Shown here: positions 34,852-42,707 of the stretch, piece after piece | Layout: each line of letters starts with the position of its first letter | Numbering within the stretch: position 1 is the stretch's first letter | NCBI RefSeq assembly: GCF_016428975.1 | Contig: NZ_JAELTT010000006.1 | Coordinates: 1 to 64,000, forward strand | DNA from: Dyella sp. ASV21 | GTDB taxonomy: Bacteria; Pseudomonadota; Gammaproteobacteria; Xanthomonadales; Rhodanobacteraceae | Reading direction: 5' to 3' | Length of the DNA: 64,000 bases | The notes under the pieces: generated by a model | The model's database searches: none | The model's input: the letters and a program-made list of their open reading frames with translations, nothing else | Told to the model about the DNA's origin: nothing | Program-made: the position numbers and the translations under genes

Positions 34852-35274
34852 ATGAAATCCATGACTTCCGTCTTGCTGATCGGCGCGCTGAGCCTCAGCA
34901 CAGCGCCAGCGATGGCCGCCGACCAGACGCCCGCCTATACCCCGCTGCGCCCGGTCAGCGAGTGCCTACGTCCCGACCGCATCAATGAGTGGTACGTGGT
35001 AGATGCGCAGACCGTGATCGCGCGTACCGGACCCGATCATTATCAAGTGAAGCTGCAGGCGCAGTGTCCGCAACTGGGCATTGGGCAAAGTCTGCGCTTT
35101 CGCGCGAATCGCTCGAACATGGCCGTAGGCATGGGTGCCTTGTGCGGCGAGGCGGGCGAAACCGTTTCCTCGCGCGATCAACCGCCGTGCGGCGTGCAAT
35201 CAATCACCAAGATCGACAAGGCGCAGTTCGAGCAACTGAGCGCCAGGGCCACCCGGCACGGCATGCAGCCGTAA
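34852..35274 (+). CDS. Small exported protein (DUF6491-like)
   Basis: 140 residues with a Sec signal (SVLLIGALSLSTAPAMA). The mature part has CLRPDRINEWYVVDAQTVIARTGPDHYQVKLQ, CPQLG and a second Cys pair (ALCGEAG, PPCGVQSI) suggesting disulfides in the periplasm. This pattern fits DUF6491 proteins common in Xanthomonadales. No known function. GTGAGGTGACC before the ATG serves as ribosome site. Divergent from egtB and followed by a strong terminator. Confidence 0.8.
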   Translation: MKSMTSVLLIGALSLSTAPAMAADQTPAYTPLRPVSECLRPDRINEWYVVDAQTVIARTGPDHYQVKLQAQCPQLGIGQSLRFRANRSNMAVGMGALCGEAGETVSSRDQPPCGVQSITKIDKAQFEQLSARATRHGMQP

Positions 35275-35293
35275 TGCCGTATGGCGTAAAACA

Positions 35294-35319
35294 AGAAGCC
35301 CGGCCAAGGCCGGGCTTCT
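35294..35319. terminator. Strong stem-loop between convergent genes
   Basis: AGAAGCCCGGCC (35294-35305), two-base loop AA, GGCCGGGCTTCT (35308-35319): 12 perfect pairs. It sits 20 bp after one gene and 35 bp before the end of the opposite gene, so is likely bidirectional. Confidence 0.75.
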
Positions 35320-35353
35320 CAACAACCACATACCGATTAGCCGGCGTCGCGGC

Positions 35354-35695
35354 TTAGTGGCCGTAGTGACGATAGCCGTCGCGGTAGTAGTAGCCGCCAT
35401 GACGGTAATAGCCCGGACGACCCACCACGACGGTGGCGCCCACGGCGGGGCCGTAATACACCGGAGCCGGCGGACCATACACCACGGGGGCCGGGGCGTA
35501 GTACACCGGCGGCGGAGGCGGGGCGTAAACGACCGGTGCCGGAGCGTAGTAGCCAACGCCAACCGCCGGCAGACCGATGCCAACGTTCAGGCTCACGTGG
35601 CTACCGGCGAAAGCGGGAGCAACGGCGGCGCAGCCGACGAGCATGACAGCGGCCAGTGCAACGCGCTTGACGGTGGAAAGCTTCGACTTATTCAT
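35354..35695 (-). CDS. Exported Tyr/Pro/Gly-rich small protein
   Basis: 113 residues: signal peptide (RVALAAVMLVGCAAVAPAFA), then low-complexity repeats built of YYAPAPVVY, PPPPPVYY, YGPPAPVYYGP and a Gly/Tyr/Arg/His tail (YYRHGGYYYRDGYRHYGH). Such proteins are probably secreted or envelope-associated. Function unknown. Start at MNKSKL (35695) has GGGAGA upstream. Convergent with the DUF6491 gene across a shared terminator. Confidence 0.75.
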   Translation of the reverse strand: MNKSKLSTVKRVALAAVMLVGCAAVAPAFAGSHVSLNVGIGLPAVGVGYYAPAPVVYAPPPPPVYYAPAPVVYGPPAPVYYGPAVGATVVVGRPGYYRHGGYYYRDGYRHYGH

Positions 35696-35821
35696 ACGAT
35701 TGTCTCCCAAAGGAGGCTTGATTCCGATGGCGGGTGGGTAGGTGTCCCCCATCGCTCTTTGCCGGGTTCAATGCTGTGACTTTCGCGCTGAATCCGCACT
35801 GAGTAGAACGCATGAAACCGC

Positions 35822-38029
35822 TTAGCGACGACGCTGATGGCGGACATGGTTCACACTGCCGCTCCATGGCGCCTCCTGCGAGGGATCGGGCTCGAGCGAA
35901 TGCAGCAACCAGCACCCATGGATGTCCGAACGACGGGTGAAATCGAACGGGATGCTGGGCACGGTCCACTCCTCGATCCTGAACCGCTCATTCAGCGCTT
36001 CGCGATCCAGTTTGAAGCGCCTGAAATTGTTCGAAAACACCAGCACGCCACCAGGCGCCAGGCGGTCGGCACAGGACAGCAACAGCGCCACGTGGTCGCG
36101 CTGCACGTCGAAATCCTCCGCGCGCTTGGAGTTGGAAAAGGTCGGAGGGTCGACGTAGATCAGGCTGTAGCGGTCGCGCTCCTGCTTGAGGAAGCTCACC
36201 GCATCGGCCTGTACCAGCCGGTGCTTGGCGCCGGTGAAACCGTTCAGCGCCAGGTTTCGCGAGGCCCACTCCAGATAGGTGGCAGACAGATCCACGCTGG
36301 TGGTGTCGCGCGCACCGCCGGCGGCGGCATAGACGCTGGCGGTGGCGGTATAGGCAAACAGGTTCAGGAAGCGTCGCCCCTTGGCCAGCTCGCGCAGTTT
36401 GGCACGCACCAGGCGGTGGTCAAGGAACAGGCCGGTGTCCAGGTAGTCGGTGAGATTGACCTGAAAGGTCAGGCCGCCCTCGTCCACTTCGATGAACTCG
36501 CCGCGCTGGTCGAACTGGCCGTACTTGGAGCCGCCCTTGCCACGCTCGCGGGTTTTCAGCGCAATGCGTTCACGCGGCACGCCCAGCACTTCCCCGGCCA
36601 CGCGCACGATCTCGCGCAGACGGTGTCGCGCCGTTTCGGCCGGAATATCCGCCGGTGCGCGGTACTCCTGGATGTGCAGCCACGGCACGCCGGCAACGGT
36701 GGTGTAGACGTCGATGGCGGCGGCGTATTCAGGCAGGTCCTGATCGTAGGCGCGCCAGCAATGGATGCCTTCGCGGTCCAGTCGTTTGCGCAGGTGGCGC
36801 AGATTCTTTTCCAGGCGATTGCGCAGCATCTGCGCGCCTTCGGAGAGCGGCTTGACCTCACGCGGCGTCTCGCTGCGCGCGTGCAGTTCAAAAATCAGCA
36901 GCTGGGTTTCCAGGGCGCCGTTGTACAGCGCGTATTTCTTTTCGGCGCGCAGCGGAATGGCCTGCCCCAGTTCCGCATCGCCCGCCAGCACGGCGGCGCG
37001 CCAGCCGGCGAAGCGCTCACGCAGGGTTTCGCCAATACTGCGATAGAGGCGCGGCATGTCGCCACGGTCACCCAGGCGCTCGCCATACGGCGGATTGGTG
37101 ATGACCAGGCCGCGTGTATAGCCGGGCGGCGGCGACACATGCGTGGCGTCGTGCTTGTCCAGCGTGAAGAAGCCGGCCACGCCGGCTTCCTGCGCGTTGC
37201 GCTTGGCGGTCTGCACCATGCGCGGGTCGGCGTCGCTGCCGAAGAAGCAGCTGCGCAAGGCGCGCAGACCGGTTTCGGCGCGCTGGCGCGCTTCTTCCAG
37301 CAGGCTGCGCCACATGGCAATGTCATGCTGCGCCCAGCCCAGGAAACCGTAGTACTCGCGGTGCAGTCCCGGCGCGACGTCCGCGGCCATCCAGGCGCCT
37401 TCGATCAGCAAGGTGCCCGAGCCGCACATGGGATCGAGCAGTGCGCCGCCTTCGGCGTAGATTTCCGGCCAGCGCGCGCGCAGCAGCATGGCGGCGGCGA
37501 GGTTTTCCTTCAGGGGTGCCTCGCCTTGCAGCTCACGCCAGCCACGACGGTGCAGGGGCGCGCCGGCCAGATCGAGCGAGAGCGTGGCGCGGTCACGACG
37601 CAGGCGCAGGTTGATGCGCACATCGGGTTCGTCGGGGTCCACATCCGGGCGCGAACCGTCGCGTTGGCGGAACTGATCCACCACGGCGTCCTTGACGCGC
37701 TGGGCGATGAACTGGGTGTGCGTGAGCTTGCTCAGCGCGGCATTGGCGTCCACGGCCAGGGTGGCGCGCGCCCCCAGGTGGCGGGACCAGTCGATGGCCT
37801 GCACCCCGTTATAGAGCGCGTCATCGGTGGATGCATCGAACTCGGCCAGCGGCATCAGTATGCGACTGGCCAGGCGCGACCACAGGCAGGCGCGATAGGC
37901 GGTTTCCAGCGAGCCGGCGAAATGCACGCCGGCCAGCGACTCGCGCACCTCTTGCGCACCCAGCGCGACCAGTTCGTCGCGCAGCAGATATTCCAGGCCC
38001 TTGGGGCATGTCGCGAAAAAGGCGCTCAT
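35822..38029 (-). CDS. rlmL: Bifunctional 23S rRNA methyltransferase RlmKL
   Basis: 735 residues, one fused protein. The N-terminal half has the THUMP domain (FFATCPKGLEYLLRDEL) and the RlmL methyltransferase (LDPMCGSGTLLIEGA, VITNPPYGERLG), which makes m2G2445. The C-terminal half is RlmK (NLFAYTATASVYAA, IYVDPPTFSNSKR), which makes m7G2069. Start at 38027-38029 overlaps the stop of the upstream hydrolase gene (ATGA); an in-frame ATG four codons earlier is less likely. Both halves are intact. Confidence 0.97.
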   Translation of the reverse strand: MSAFFATCPKGLEYLLRDELVALGAQEVRESLAGVHFAGSLETAYRACLWSRLASRILMPLAEFDASTDDALYNGVQAIDWSRHLGARATLAVDANAALSKLTHTQFIAQRVKDAVVDQFRQRDGSRPDVDPDEPDVRINLRLRRDRATLSLDLAGAPLHRRGWRELQGEAPLKENLAAAMLLRARWPEIYAEGGALLDPMCGSGTLLIEGAWMAADVAPGLHREYYGFLGWAQHDIAMWRSLLEEARQRAETGLRALRSCFFGSDADPRMVQTAKRNAQEAGVAGFFTLDKHDATHVSPPPGYTRGLVITNPPYGERLGDRGDMPRLYRSIGETLRERFAGWRAAVLAGDAELGQAIPLRAEKKYALYNGALETQLLIFELHARSETPREVKPLSEGAQMLRNRLEKNLRHLRKRLDREGIHCWRAYDQDLPEYAAAIDVYTTVAGVPWLHIQEYRAPADIPAETARHRLREIVRVAGEVLGVPRERIALKTRERGKGGSKYGQFDQRGEFIEVDEGGLTFQVNLTDYLDTGLFLDHRLVRAKLRELAKGRRFLNLFAYTATASVYAAAGGARDTTSVDLSATYLEWASRNLALNGFTGAKHRLVQADAVSFLKQERDRYSLIYVDPPTFSNSKRAEDFDVQRDHVALLLSCADRLAPGGVLVFSNNFRRFKLDREALNERFRIEEWTVPSIPFDFTRRSDIHGCWLLHSLEPDPSQEAPWSGSVNHVRHQRRR

Positions 38030-38550
38030 GCGTGTGCCCACTGGGCCAGGAACAGGCCGAACTGATCGACGATGCGATCCAGGCTATCGCTCAGGCGATG
38101 ATCGTCGTCCACCACGATCAACGGCAGGCGGCGGCGACCGGCGAAGGCAATCACCCCATCCACCGGGCAGATGTCGTCACGCCAGCCGTGGTACAGCAGC
38201 GACGGCACCCCCTCGCTCAGATCGAACGCCTGACGATAGCCAGGGATCGCGCTGGGCGTCGCCAGCAGGAACAGGCCCGCCACCGGGCGCTGCAGCGAAG
38301 CGAGGCCCGACACGAACGACCCCATGCTGGAGCCGACCAGCACCGGCGGCGCACCTGCCGCATCGATGGTGCCGAGCAGGCGCTCGAGGCGCGGATCCAC
38401 CGAGCCAACGTGGCCCCGGTGGTCGTCCTCGCGATAATCGGGGCGCTGCGTCTGCCAACCCAGCGATTCGGCGAAGGCGGCCAGCACGCTGACCTTGGTG
38501 GCGTCCGGACCGGAGTCCGAGCCGTGCGAAAGAATGATCTGGCCGCGCAT
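38026..38550 (-). CDS. Alpha/beta hydrolase (YqiA/Tex30-like)
   Basis: 174 residues, a compact hydrolase: start IILSHGSDSGPDATKV, nucleophile elbow LVGSSMGSFVSG, an Asp in YHGWRDDICPVD and a His in VVDDDHRLSD, so a full Ser-Asp-His triad can be drawn. Similar to small esterases of the YqiA and KANL3/Tex30-like groups. Substrate unknown. It overlaps rlmL by four bases and is translated first. Confidence 0.85.
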   Translation of the reverse strand: MRGQIILSHGSDSGPDATKVSVLAAFAESLGWQTQRPDYREDDHRGHVGSVDPRLERLLGTIDAAGAPPVLVGSSMGSFVSGLASLQRPVAGLFLLATPSAIPGYRQAFDLSEGVPSLLYHGWRDDICPVDGVIAFAGRRRLPLIVVDDDHRLSDSLDRIVDQFGLFLAQWAHA

Positions 38551-38636
38551 CGCGGTCTCCAAAACGACGTCTGTTAGGCCGCGCATCGTAACAGGCGGCG
38601 TTCCGCCCGACCCCGAACGCATGCGAGACTGGCCCG

Positions 38637-39203
38637 ATGCCGATCACCATCCACGACCAGCCGCTGCCCTACGTCGACCTGCTGCCCGAGCGCCCGGCCA
38701 GCGCCGTGGAGCTGGTCGTTATCCATTGCACCGAGCTGCCCGACCTGGCCACCGCCCGCGAATACGGGGAGCGGGTGCTGTACGAGAGCGGCGCCGGCGC
38801 CAGCGGCCACTATTACATCGACCGGGATGGCAGCATCTACCGCTACGTGCCCGGCACCCGGGTGGCCAACCATGTGCGCGGCCACAACGCCAACTCCATC
38901 GGCATCGAGTTGGTGAACTTGGGGCGTTACCCGGACTGGTGGAATTCCAAGCGCCAGACCATGACCGAGCCCTATACCGCCGCCCAGATCGCCGCGCTGC
39001 GGGCCCTGCTGGCGCAACTGCGCCAGGAATTTCCGCAGTTGCAGCTGATCGCCGGCCACGAGGATCTGGATACCGCCCGGCTGCCCGCCACCGACGACCC
39101 GTCGCTGGACGTACCGCGCAAGCTCGATCCGGGCCCGCTATTTCCCTGGGCGCAGGTGCTCGAGGGTAGCGGGCTGGACCGAACGGCCACCAGCCGCCCT
39201 TGA
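38637..39203 (+). CDS. AmpD-like N-acetylmuramoyl-L-alanine amidase
   Basis: 188 residues, Amidase_2 domain: ELVVIHCTELPDLATAREYG with a zinc His, SGHYYIDRDGSIYRYVPGTRVANHVRG and SIGIELVNLGRYPDWW. The second zinc ligand and closing region is LIAGHEDLDTARLPATDDPS, PRKLDPGPLFPW. There is no signal peptide, so it likely acts in the cytoplasm on muropeptides as AmpD does. Whether it controls a beta-lactamase cannot be seen here. Confidence 0.9.
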   Translation: MPITIHDQPLPYVDLLPERPASAVELVVIHCTELPDLATAREYGERVLYESGAGASGHYYIDRDGSIYRYVPGTRVANHVRGHNANSIGIELVNLGRYPDWWNSKRQTMTEPYTAAQIAALRALLAQLRQEFPQLQLIAGHEDLDTARLPATDDPSLDVPRKLDPGPLFPWAQVLEGSGLDRTATSRP

Positions 39204-39306
39204 GTACTGCATCGCCGCTCCGGCCCGATCCGACCAGGGCTGCGGGCGGCACCCGGGGGCGGTCCCGCTATAATCGCCGGCCAACCCACCCGCTGAGCCC
39301 CGCCCC

Positions 39307-40170
39307 ATGACGGAAACCAACGTCCGCGAACTGGTCGACCTGCTCGAACTCGAGCGCCTGGAGGACAACCTGTTCCGTGGCCAGAGCCGCGACATCGGCA
39401 CGCATTTCGTGTTTGGCGGCCAGGTGCTGGGGCAGGCCTTGTCCGCGGCCCAGCGCACCGTGGACGACGCGCGCGAGGCGCATTCGCTGCACGCGTATTT
39501 CCTGCGGGCCGGCGACATCAACGCGCCCATCGTCTACAGCGTGGAGCGCACCCGCGACGGCGGCACGTTCTCCTCGCGCCGGGTGGTGGCGATCCAGCAC
39601 GGCCAGCCGATCCTCAATGGCTCCATTTCCTTCCAGGTGCCGGAACCCGGGTTCGAACACCAATCCTCCATGCCCGAGGTACCCAAGCCAGAGGACATCG
39701 AGCCGATGAACCCGCTGCCGCCCGAGCGGCTGGCCAAGCTGCCGGAGAAGCTCCAGCGGTGGCTGGGTGTGGACGCGCCGTTCGAGTTCCGCCATGTGTG
39801 GCCGCAGGACAAGCTGCATCCGGTAAAGCGCCCGCCGATCCAGCACATCTGGTTCCGCCTCACCGCCCCGGTGGAGGACTCCCCGGCGCTGCACCGCTCG
39901 CTGCTGGCCTATGCCTCGGACTTCAACCTGATCGGCACGGCCACCCTGCCCCACGGCATCTCGTACTACACACACAATGTGCAGATGGCGAGCCTGGATC
40001 ACGCGCTGTGGTTCCATCGCCCGTTCCGGGTCGACGAATGGCTGCTGTATTCCTTCGATAGCCCCACGGCCCAGGGAGCGCGCGGCCTGGCGCGCGGCCA
40101 GATCTTCACCCGTGACGGACGCCTGGTGGCCTCCACCGCCCAGGAAGGCCTGATTCGTCTGCGCGGTTGA
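39307..40170 (+). CDS. tesB: Acyl-CoA thioesterase II
   Basis: 287 residues with two hotdog halves. RDIGTHFVFGGQVLGQALSAAQRTV and SLHAYFLRAGD lie in the first. FNLIGTATLPHG, MASLDHALWFHRPFRVDEWLLY and GQIFTRDGRLVASTAQEGLIR lie in the second. The Asp and Gln expected for catalysis are in SLDHALW and AQEGL. Length matches E. coli TesB. Cytoplasmic hydrolysis of acyl-CoAs. Confidence 0.96.
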   Translation: MTETNVRELVDLLELERLEDNLFRGQSRDIGTHFVFGGQVLGQALSAAQRTVDDAREAHSLHAYFLRAGDINAPIVYSVERTRDGGTFSSRRVVAIQHGQPILNGSISFQVPEPGFEHQSSMPEVPKPEDIEPMNPLPPERLAKLPEKLQRWLGVDAPFEFRHVWPQDKLHPVKRPPIQHIWFRLTAPVEDSPALHRSLLAYASDFNLIGTATLPHGISYYTHNVQMASLDHALWFHRPFRVDEWLLYSFDSPTAQGARGLARGQIFTRDGRLVASTAQEGLIRLRG

Positions 40171-40275
40171 GACGGCACGGCATAGTAAAATTTCGCTTCT
40201 AGCCTGCTGCGGCCCCTGGGCCGCCGGGCCGTCCCGCCGGATCGATTCGCTCCGACGCCGAACACAGGCTTTCCC

Positions 40276-40668
40276 ATGCGCCAGCTCTACACCTCGCCCC
40301 GTCCGGAAAACATCGACCGTGTCGTCGCCCTGCTCAACGAGCACGGCATCGAGTGCTCGGTGGAAAACCGATCCAACTGGAATCGGCCTAGCTATCAACG
40401 ATTTAGCTACTCGCAGCGGAGCGAGGCCCGGGACAACTGGCCCCAGGTATGGGTGAGCAAGGCCGACGACTACACCCGCGCTCGCACCCTGTTGAAAGAG
40501 CTGGGCATCGAACCGGTGATCCGGCACGCCGAGGAACTGGCCCTGGCCCGCAACCCCACGCCCGACACGCGGCGCCAGAGCACGGCCAGCCGGGTACGCC
40601 GCATCGTGATGCTGGCGGTGGCGGGTGCCTTTGTGGTGCTGATGCTGCGCTATATGGGCGTCATCTAG
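40276..40668 (+). CDS. Pathogenicity-like small membrane protein (DUF2007-like)
   Basis: 130 residues. The first 80 resemble DUF2007 signal-transduction-like proteins (LYTSPRPENIDRVVALLNEHGIECSVENRS, VWVSKADDYTRARTLLKELG). One transmembrane segment closes the protein (IVMLAVAGAFVVLMLRY). Xanthomonas homologs carry the name 'pathogenicity-like protein' but no function is established. A hairpin (40209-40224, GCGGCCC/GGGCCGC) precedes it. Confidence 0.78.
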   Translation: MRQLYTSPRPENIDRVVALLNEHGIECSVENRSNWNRPSYQRFSYSQRSEARDNWPQVWVSKADDYTRARTLLKELGIEPVIRHAEELALARNPTPDTRRQSTASRVRRIVMLAVAGAFVVLMLRYMGVI

Positions 40669-40705
40669 GCCCAGGCCATTGCGGCGACCAACCTTACACA
40701 GCATG

Positions 40706-40719
40706 TAGGTTCGAACCTA
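40706..40719. promoter_or_regulatory. Perfect 14-bp palindrome upstream of bpt
   Basis: TAGGTTCGAACCTA, fully symmetric, 37 bp upstream of the bpt start and about 25 bp upstream of a TAGAAT (-10-like) sequence at 40745-40750. It would overlap the -35 region. No regulator gene lies next to it. It resembles an operator for a dimeric repressor. Confidence 0.55.
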
Positions 40720-40756
40720 TTCACACGCCAGGCCAAAGCGGACATAGAATCATCCC

Positions 40757-41467
40757 ATGCGCTCTGACCGCGTCCGCCTCTTCCAGACCCTGCCGCACAC
40801 CTGCGGCTATTTTGCTGAGCGCACCGCACAGAACCTGGTGATCGACCCGGCAGCCCCTCAGCTGGACCAGTTGTATGGGCCGGCGCTGGAGCGTGGCTTT
40901 CGTCGTGCCGGCGGTCATCTGTACTACCCCTACTGCACCCAGTGTCGGGCCTGCACGCCCTGCCGCGTTGACGTGGCGAACTTCACGCCGGATCGCACGC
41001 AACGCCGCTGCCTGAAGTCCAACGCCGACCTGCAGGTGGTGGAATCCATGGCCGGCTACAACGCCGAACGCCACGCACTGTACGAGCGCTACCTGCGCCA
41101 GCGACACCCCGGCGGCGGCATGGACGAAGCGGACGCCAGCGACTTCCGACGCTTTCTCACCGCTCCCTGGAGCCCCACGCTGTTCCTGGAAATCCGCAAG
41201 GACACGCGCCTGCTGGCCGTGGCCGTGACGGATGTGTGCCTGCAGGGCTTGTCGGCGGTGTACACCTTTTACGACCCGGACGAAGCCGCGCGCAGTCTGG
41301 GCACCTACGCCATCCTGCAGCAGGTGGCGCTGGCGCAACGCCGCGGCCTGCCATGGGTCTACCTGGGGTTCTGGATCGCCGGTCATCCGAAGATGGACTA
41401 CAAGCGACGCTTCCGGCCGCTGCAGATACGCACCAGCGAGGGCTGGGTCACCATGCCCGAGGAGTGA
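40757..41467 (+). CDS. bpt: Leucyl/arginyl-type aminoacyl-tRNA-protein transferase
   Basis: 236 residues. N-end rule transferase of the Bpt/Ate family, which adds leucine (Bpt) to N-terminal Asp/Glu and so marks proteins for ClpAP. The N-terminal CGYF and the cysteine-rich YPYCTQCRACTPCRVDV are present. FTPDRTQRRCLKSNADL, YTFYDPDEAARSLGTYAI and YLGFWIAGHPKMDYKRRFRP follow. These are characteristic of the family. Length is normal. Confidence 0.96.
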   Translation: MRSDRVRLFQTLPHTCGYFAERTAQNLVIDPAAPQLDQLYGPALERGFRRAGGHLYYPYCTQCRACTPCRVDVANFTPDRTQRRCLKSNADLQVVESMAGYNAERHALYERYLRQRHPGGGMDEADASDFRRFLTAPWSPTLFLEIRKDTRLLAVAVTDVCLQGLSAVYTFYDPDEAARSLGTYAILQQVALAQRRGLPWVYLGFWIAGHPKMDYKRRFRPLQIRTSEGWVTMPEE

Positions 41468-41472
41468 GCGCC

Positions 41473-41492
41473 TGTGCTGCCATCGCAGCACA
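41473..41492. terminator. Small stem-loop between convergent bpt and adhP
   Basis: TGTGCTG, six-base loop, CAGCACA, 6 bp after the bpt stop. No T-run. Confidence 0.35.
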
Positions 41493-41543
41493 AGCACTAC
41501 GACGCTCCCTTATGCCCTGGAGCGCACGAGTTCAGCAGCGCGC

Positions 41544-42581
41544 TTAAGCGCTAGCGATATCCAACACCACGCGCCCCTGGATATGTCCTTGGCGCAGCCC
41601 ATCGAGCACGCTGTTCACATCCTCCAGTTGGCGGCGCTCGATGGTGGCGACCACCTTGCCGGCAGCCGCAAAGTCCACCGCTTCCGCCAGGTCCTTGCGG
41701 GTACCCACGATAGAACCCCGAATGGTGAGGCGCTTGAGTACCACATCGAAGATCGGCGTGGCGAAATCGCCGGGGGGCAGTCCCACCAGGCTCATCGTGC
41801 CGCGTCGACGCGTAAAACGCAGCGCCTGCGAAAACGCCGGGGGCGACACGGCCGTCACCAACACACCGTGAGCACCGCCGCCGGTAGCGTCCAGTACCTG
41901 CTCCACCGCATTGGGTTGGCGCGCATCCACCGTGGCCGCCGCGCCAAGCTGACGAGCCAATGCCAGCTTCTCTTCGGCCACATCCACCGCCACCACCCGC
42001 AAACCCATCGCGGTTCCGTATTGGACGGCCAAATGACCCAGACCGCCAATGCCCGAGACCACCAGCCATTCACCAGGCCGCGCCTCCGTTTCCCGGATGC
42101 CTTTGTACGTGGTCACACCCGCACATAGGATCGGCGCCATCGCGGCGAAATCGACATCGTGGGGGAGACGCGCCACGTAGGCCGCATTGCCGATGGCGTA
42201 CTCGGCGAAACTACCGTTCACGCTGTAACCGCTGTCGTGCTGGGTCTCGCACAAGGTTTCCCAACCGGTGATGCAGTACTCGCAATGGCCGCAGGCATCG
42301 TGCAACCAGGCAATGCCCACCGGATCACCCAGTTTGAGGTTGTCCACGCCCTCGCCCAGGGCCGCCACCACACCCACGCCTTCATGGCCAGGAATGAAAG
42401 GCGGTTGAGGCTTTACCGGCCAATCGCCATCCACCGCGTGCACGTCGGTGTGACAGACACCGGTACAAACGATCTTTACCAGCACCTCGCCACGTGCCGG
42501 CGTCGGCACGGGGACTTGCTCGATGCGCAAAGGTTCGCCGAAGCGATGCGCGACGGCGGCCTTCATCGTCTTGGGTAGCAT
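41544..42581 (-). CDS. adhP: Zinc-dependent alcohol dehydrogenase AdhP type
   Basis: 345 residues. Zinc ligands: CTGVCHTDVHAVDGDWPVKP with GHEGVG (catalytic site) and the four-Cys structural site in LHDACGHCEYCITGWETLC. The NAD-binding motif is VSGIGGLGHLAVQY. Sequence around the active site (GVCHTDLHA-like) matches AdhP. Start at 42581 chosen because GGGAG precedes MLPKTMKAAV. Oxidises ethanol or other primary alcohols. Confidence 0.93.
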   Translation of the reverse strand: MLPKTMKAAVAHRFGEPLRIEQVPVPTPARGEVLVKIVCTGVCHTDVHAVDGDWPVKPQPPFIPGHEGVGVVAALGEGVDNLKLGDPVGIAWLHDACGHCEYCITGWETLCETQHDSGYSVNGSFAEYAIGNAAYVARLPHDVDFAAMAPILCAGVTTYKGIRETEARPGEWLVVSGIGGLGHLAVQYGTAMGLRVVAVDVAEEKLALARQLGAAATVDARQPNAVEQVLDATGGGAHGVLVTAVSPPAFSQALRFTRRRGTMSLVGLPPGDFATPIFDVVLKRLTIRGSIVGTRKDLAEAVDFAAAGKVVATIERRQLEDVNSVLDGLRQGHIQGRVVLDIASA

Positions 42582-42707
42582 GAAACGATCTCCCATCAGG
42601 TCAAGGAAAGCGCTTTCAAGCGCGTACATGCCGCGCCGAAGGCAAGACAAAACATGACCCGACGAAGATGCCGCCCATCGCGTGATGGGCGGGTGACCAA
42701 GATCAAC

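Noticed and set aside
35837-38065. A 742-codon open frame on the plus strand
   Set aside because: Antisense to rlmL; no recognisable motifs.
40700-40720. GGTTCGAAC, looks like a tRNA T-arm
   Set aside because: No acceptor stem, anticodon arm or CCA around it; it is the centre of a simple palindrome.
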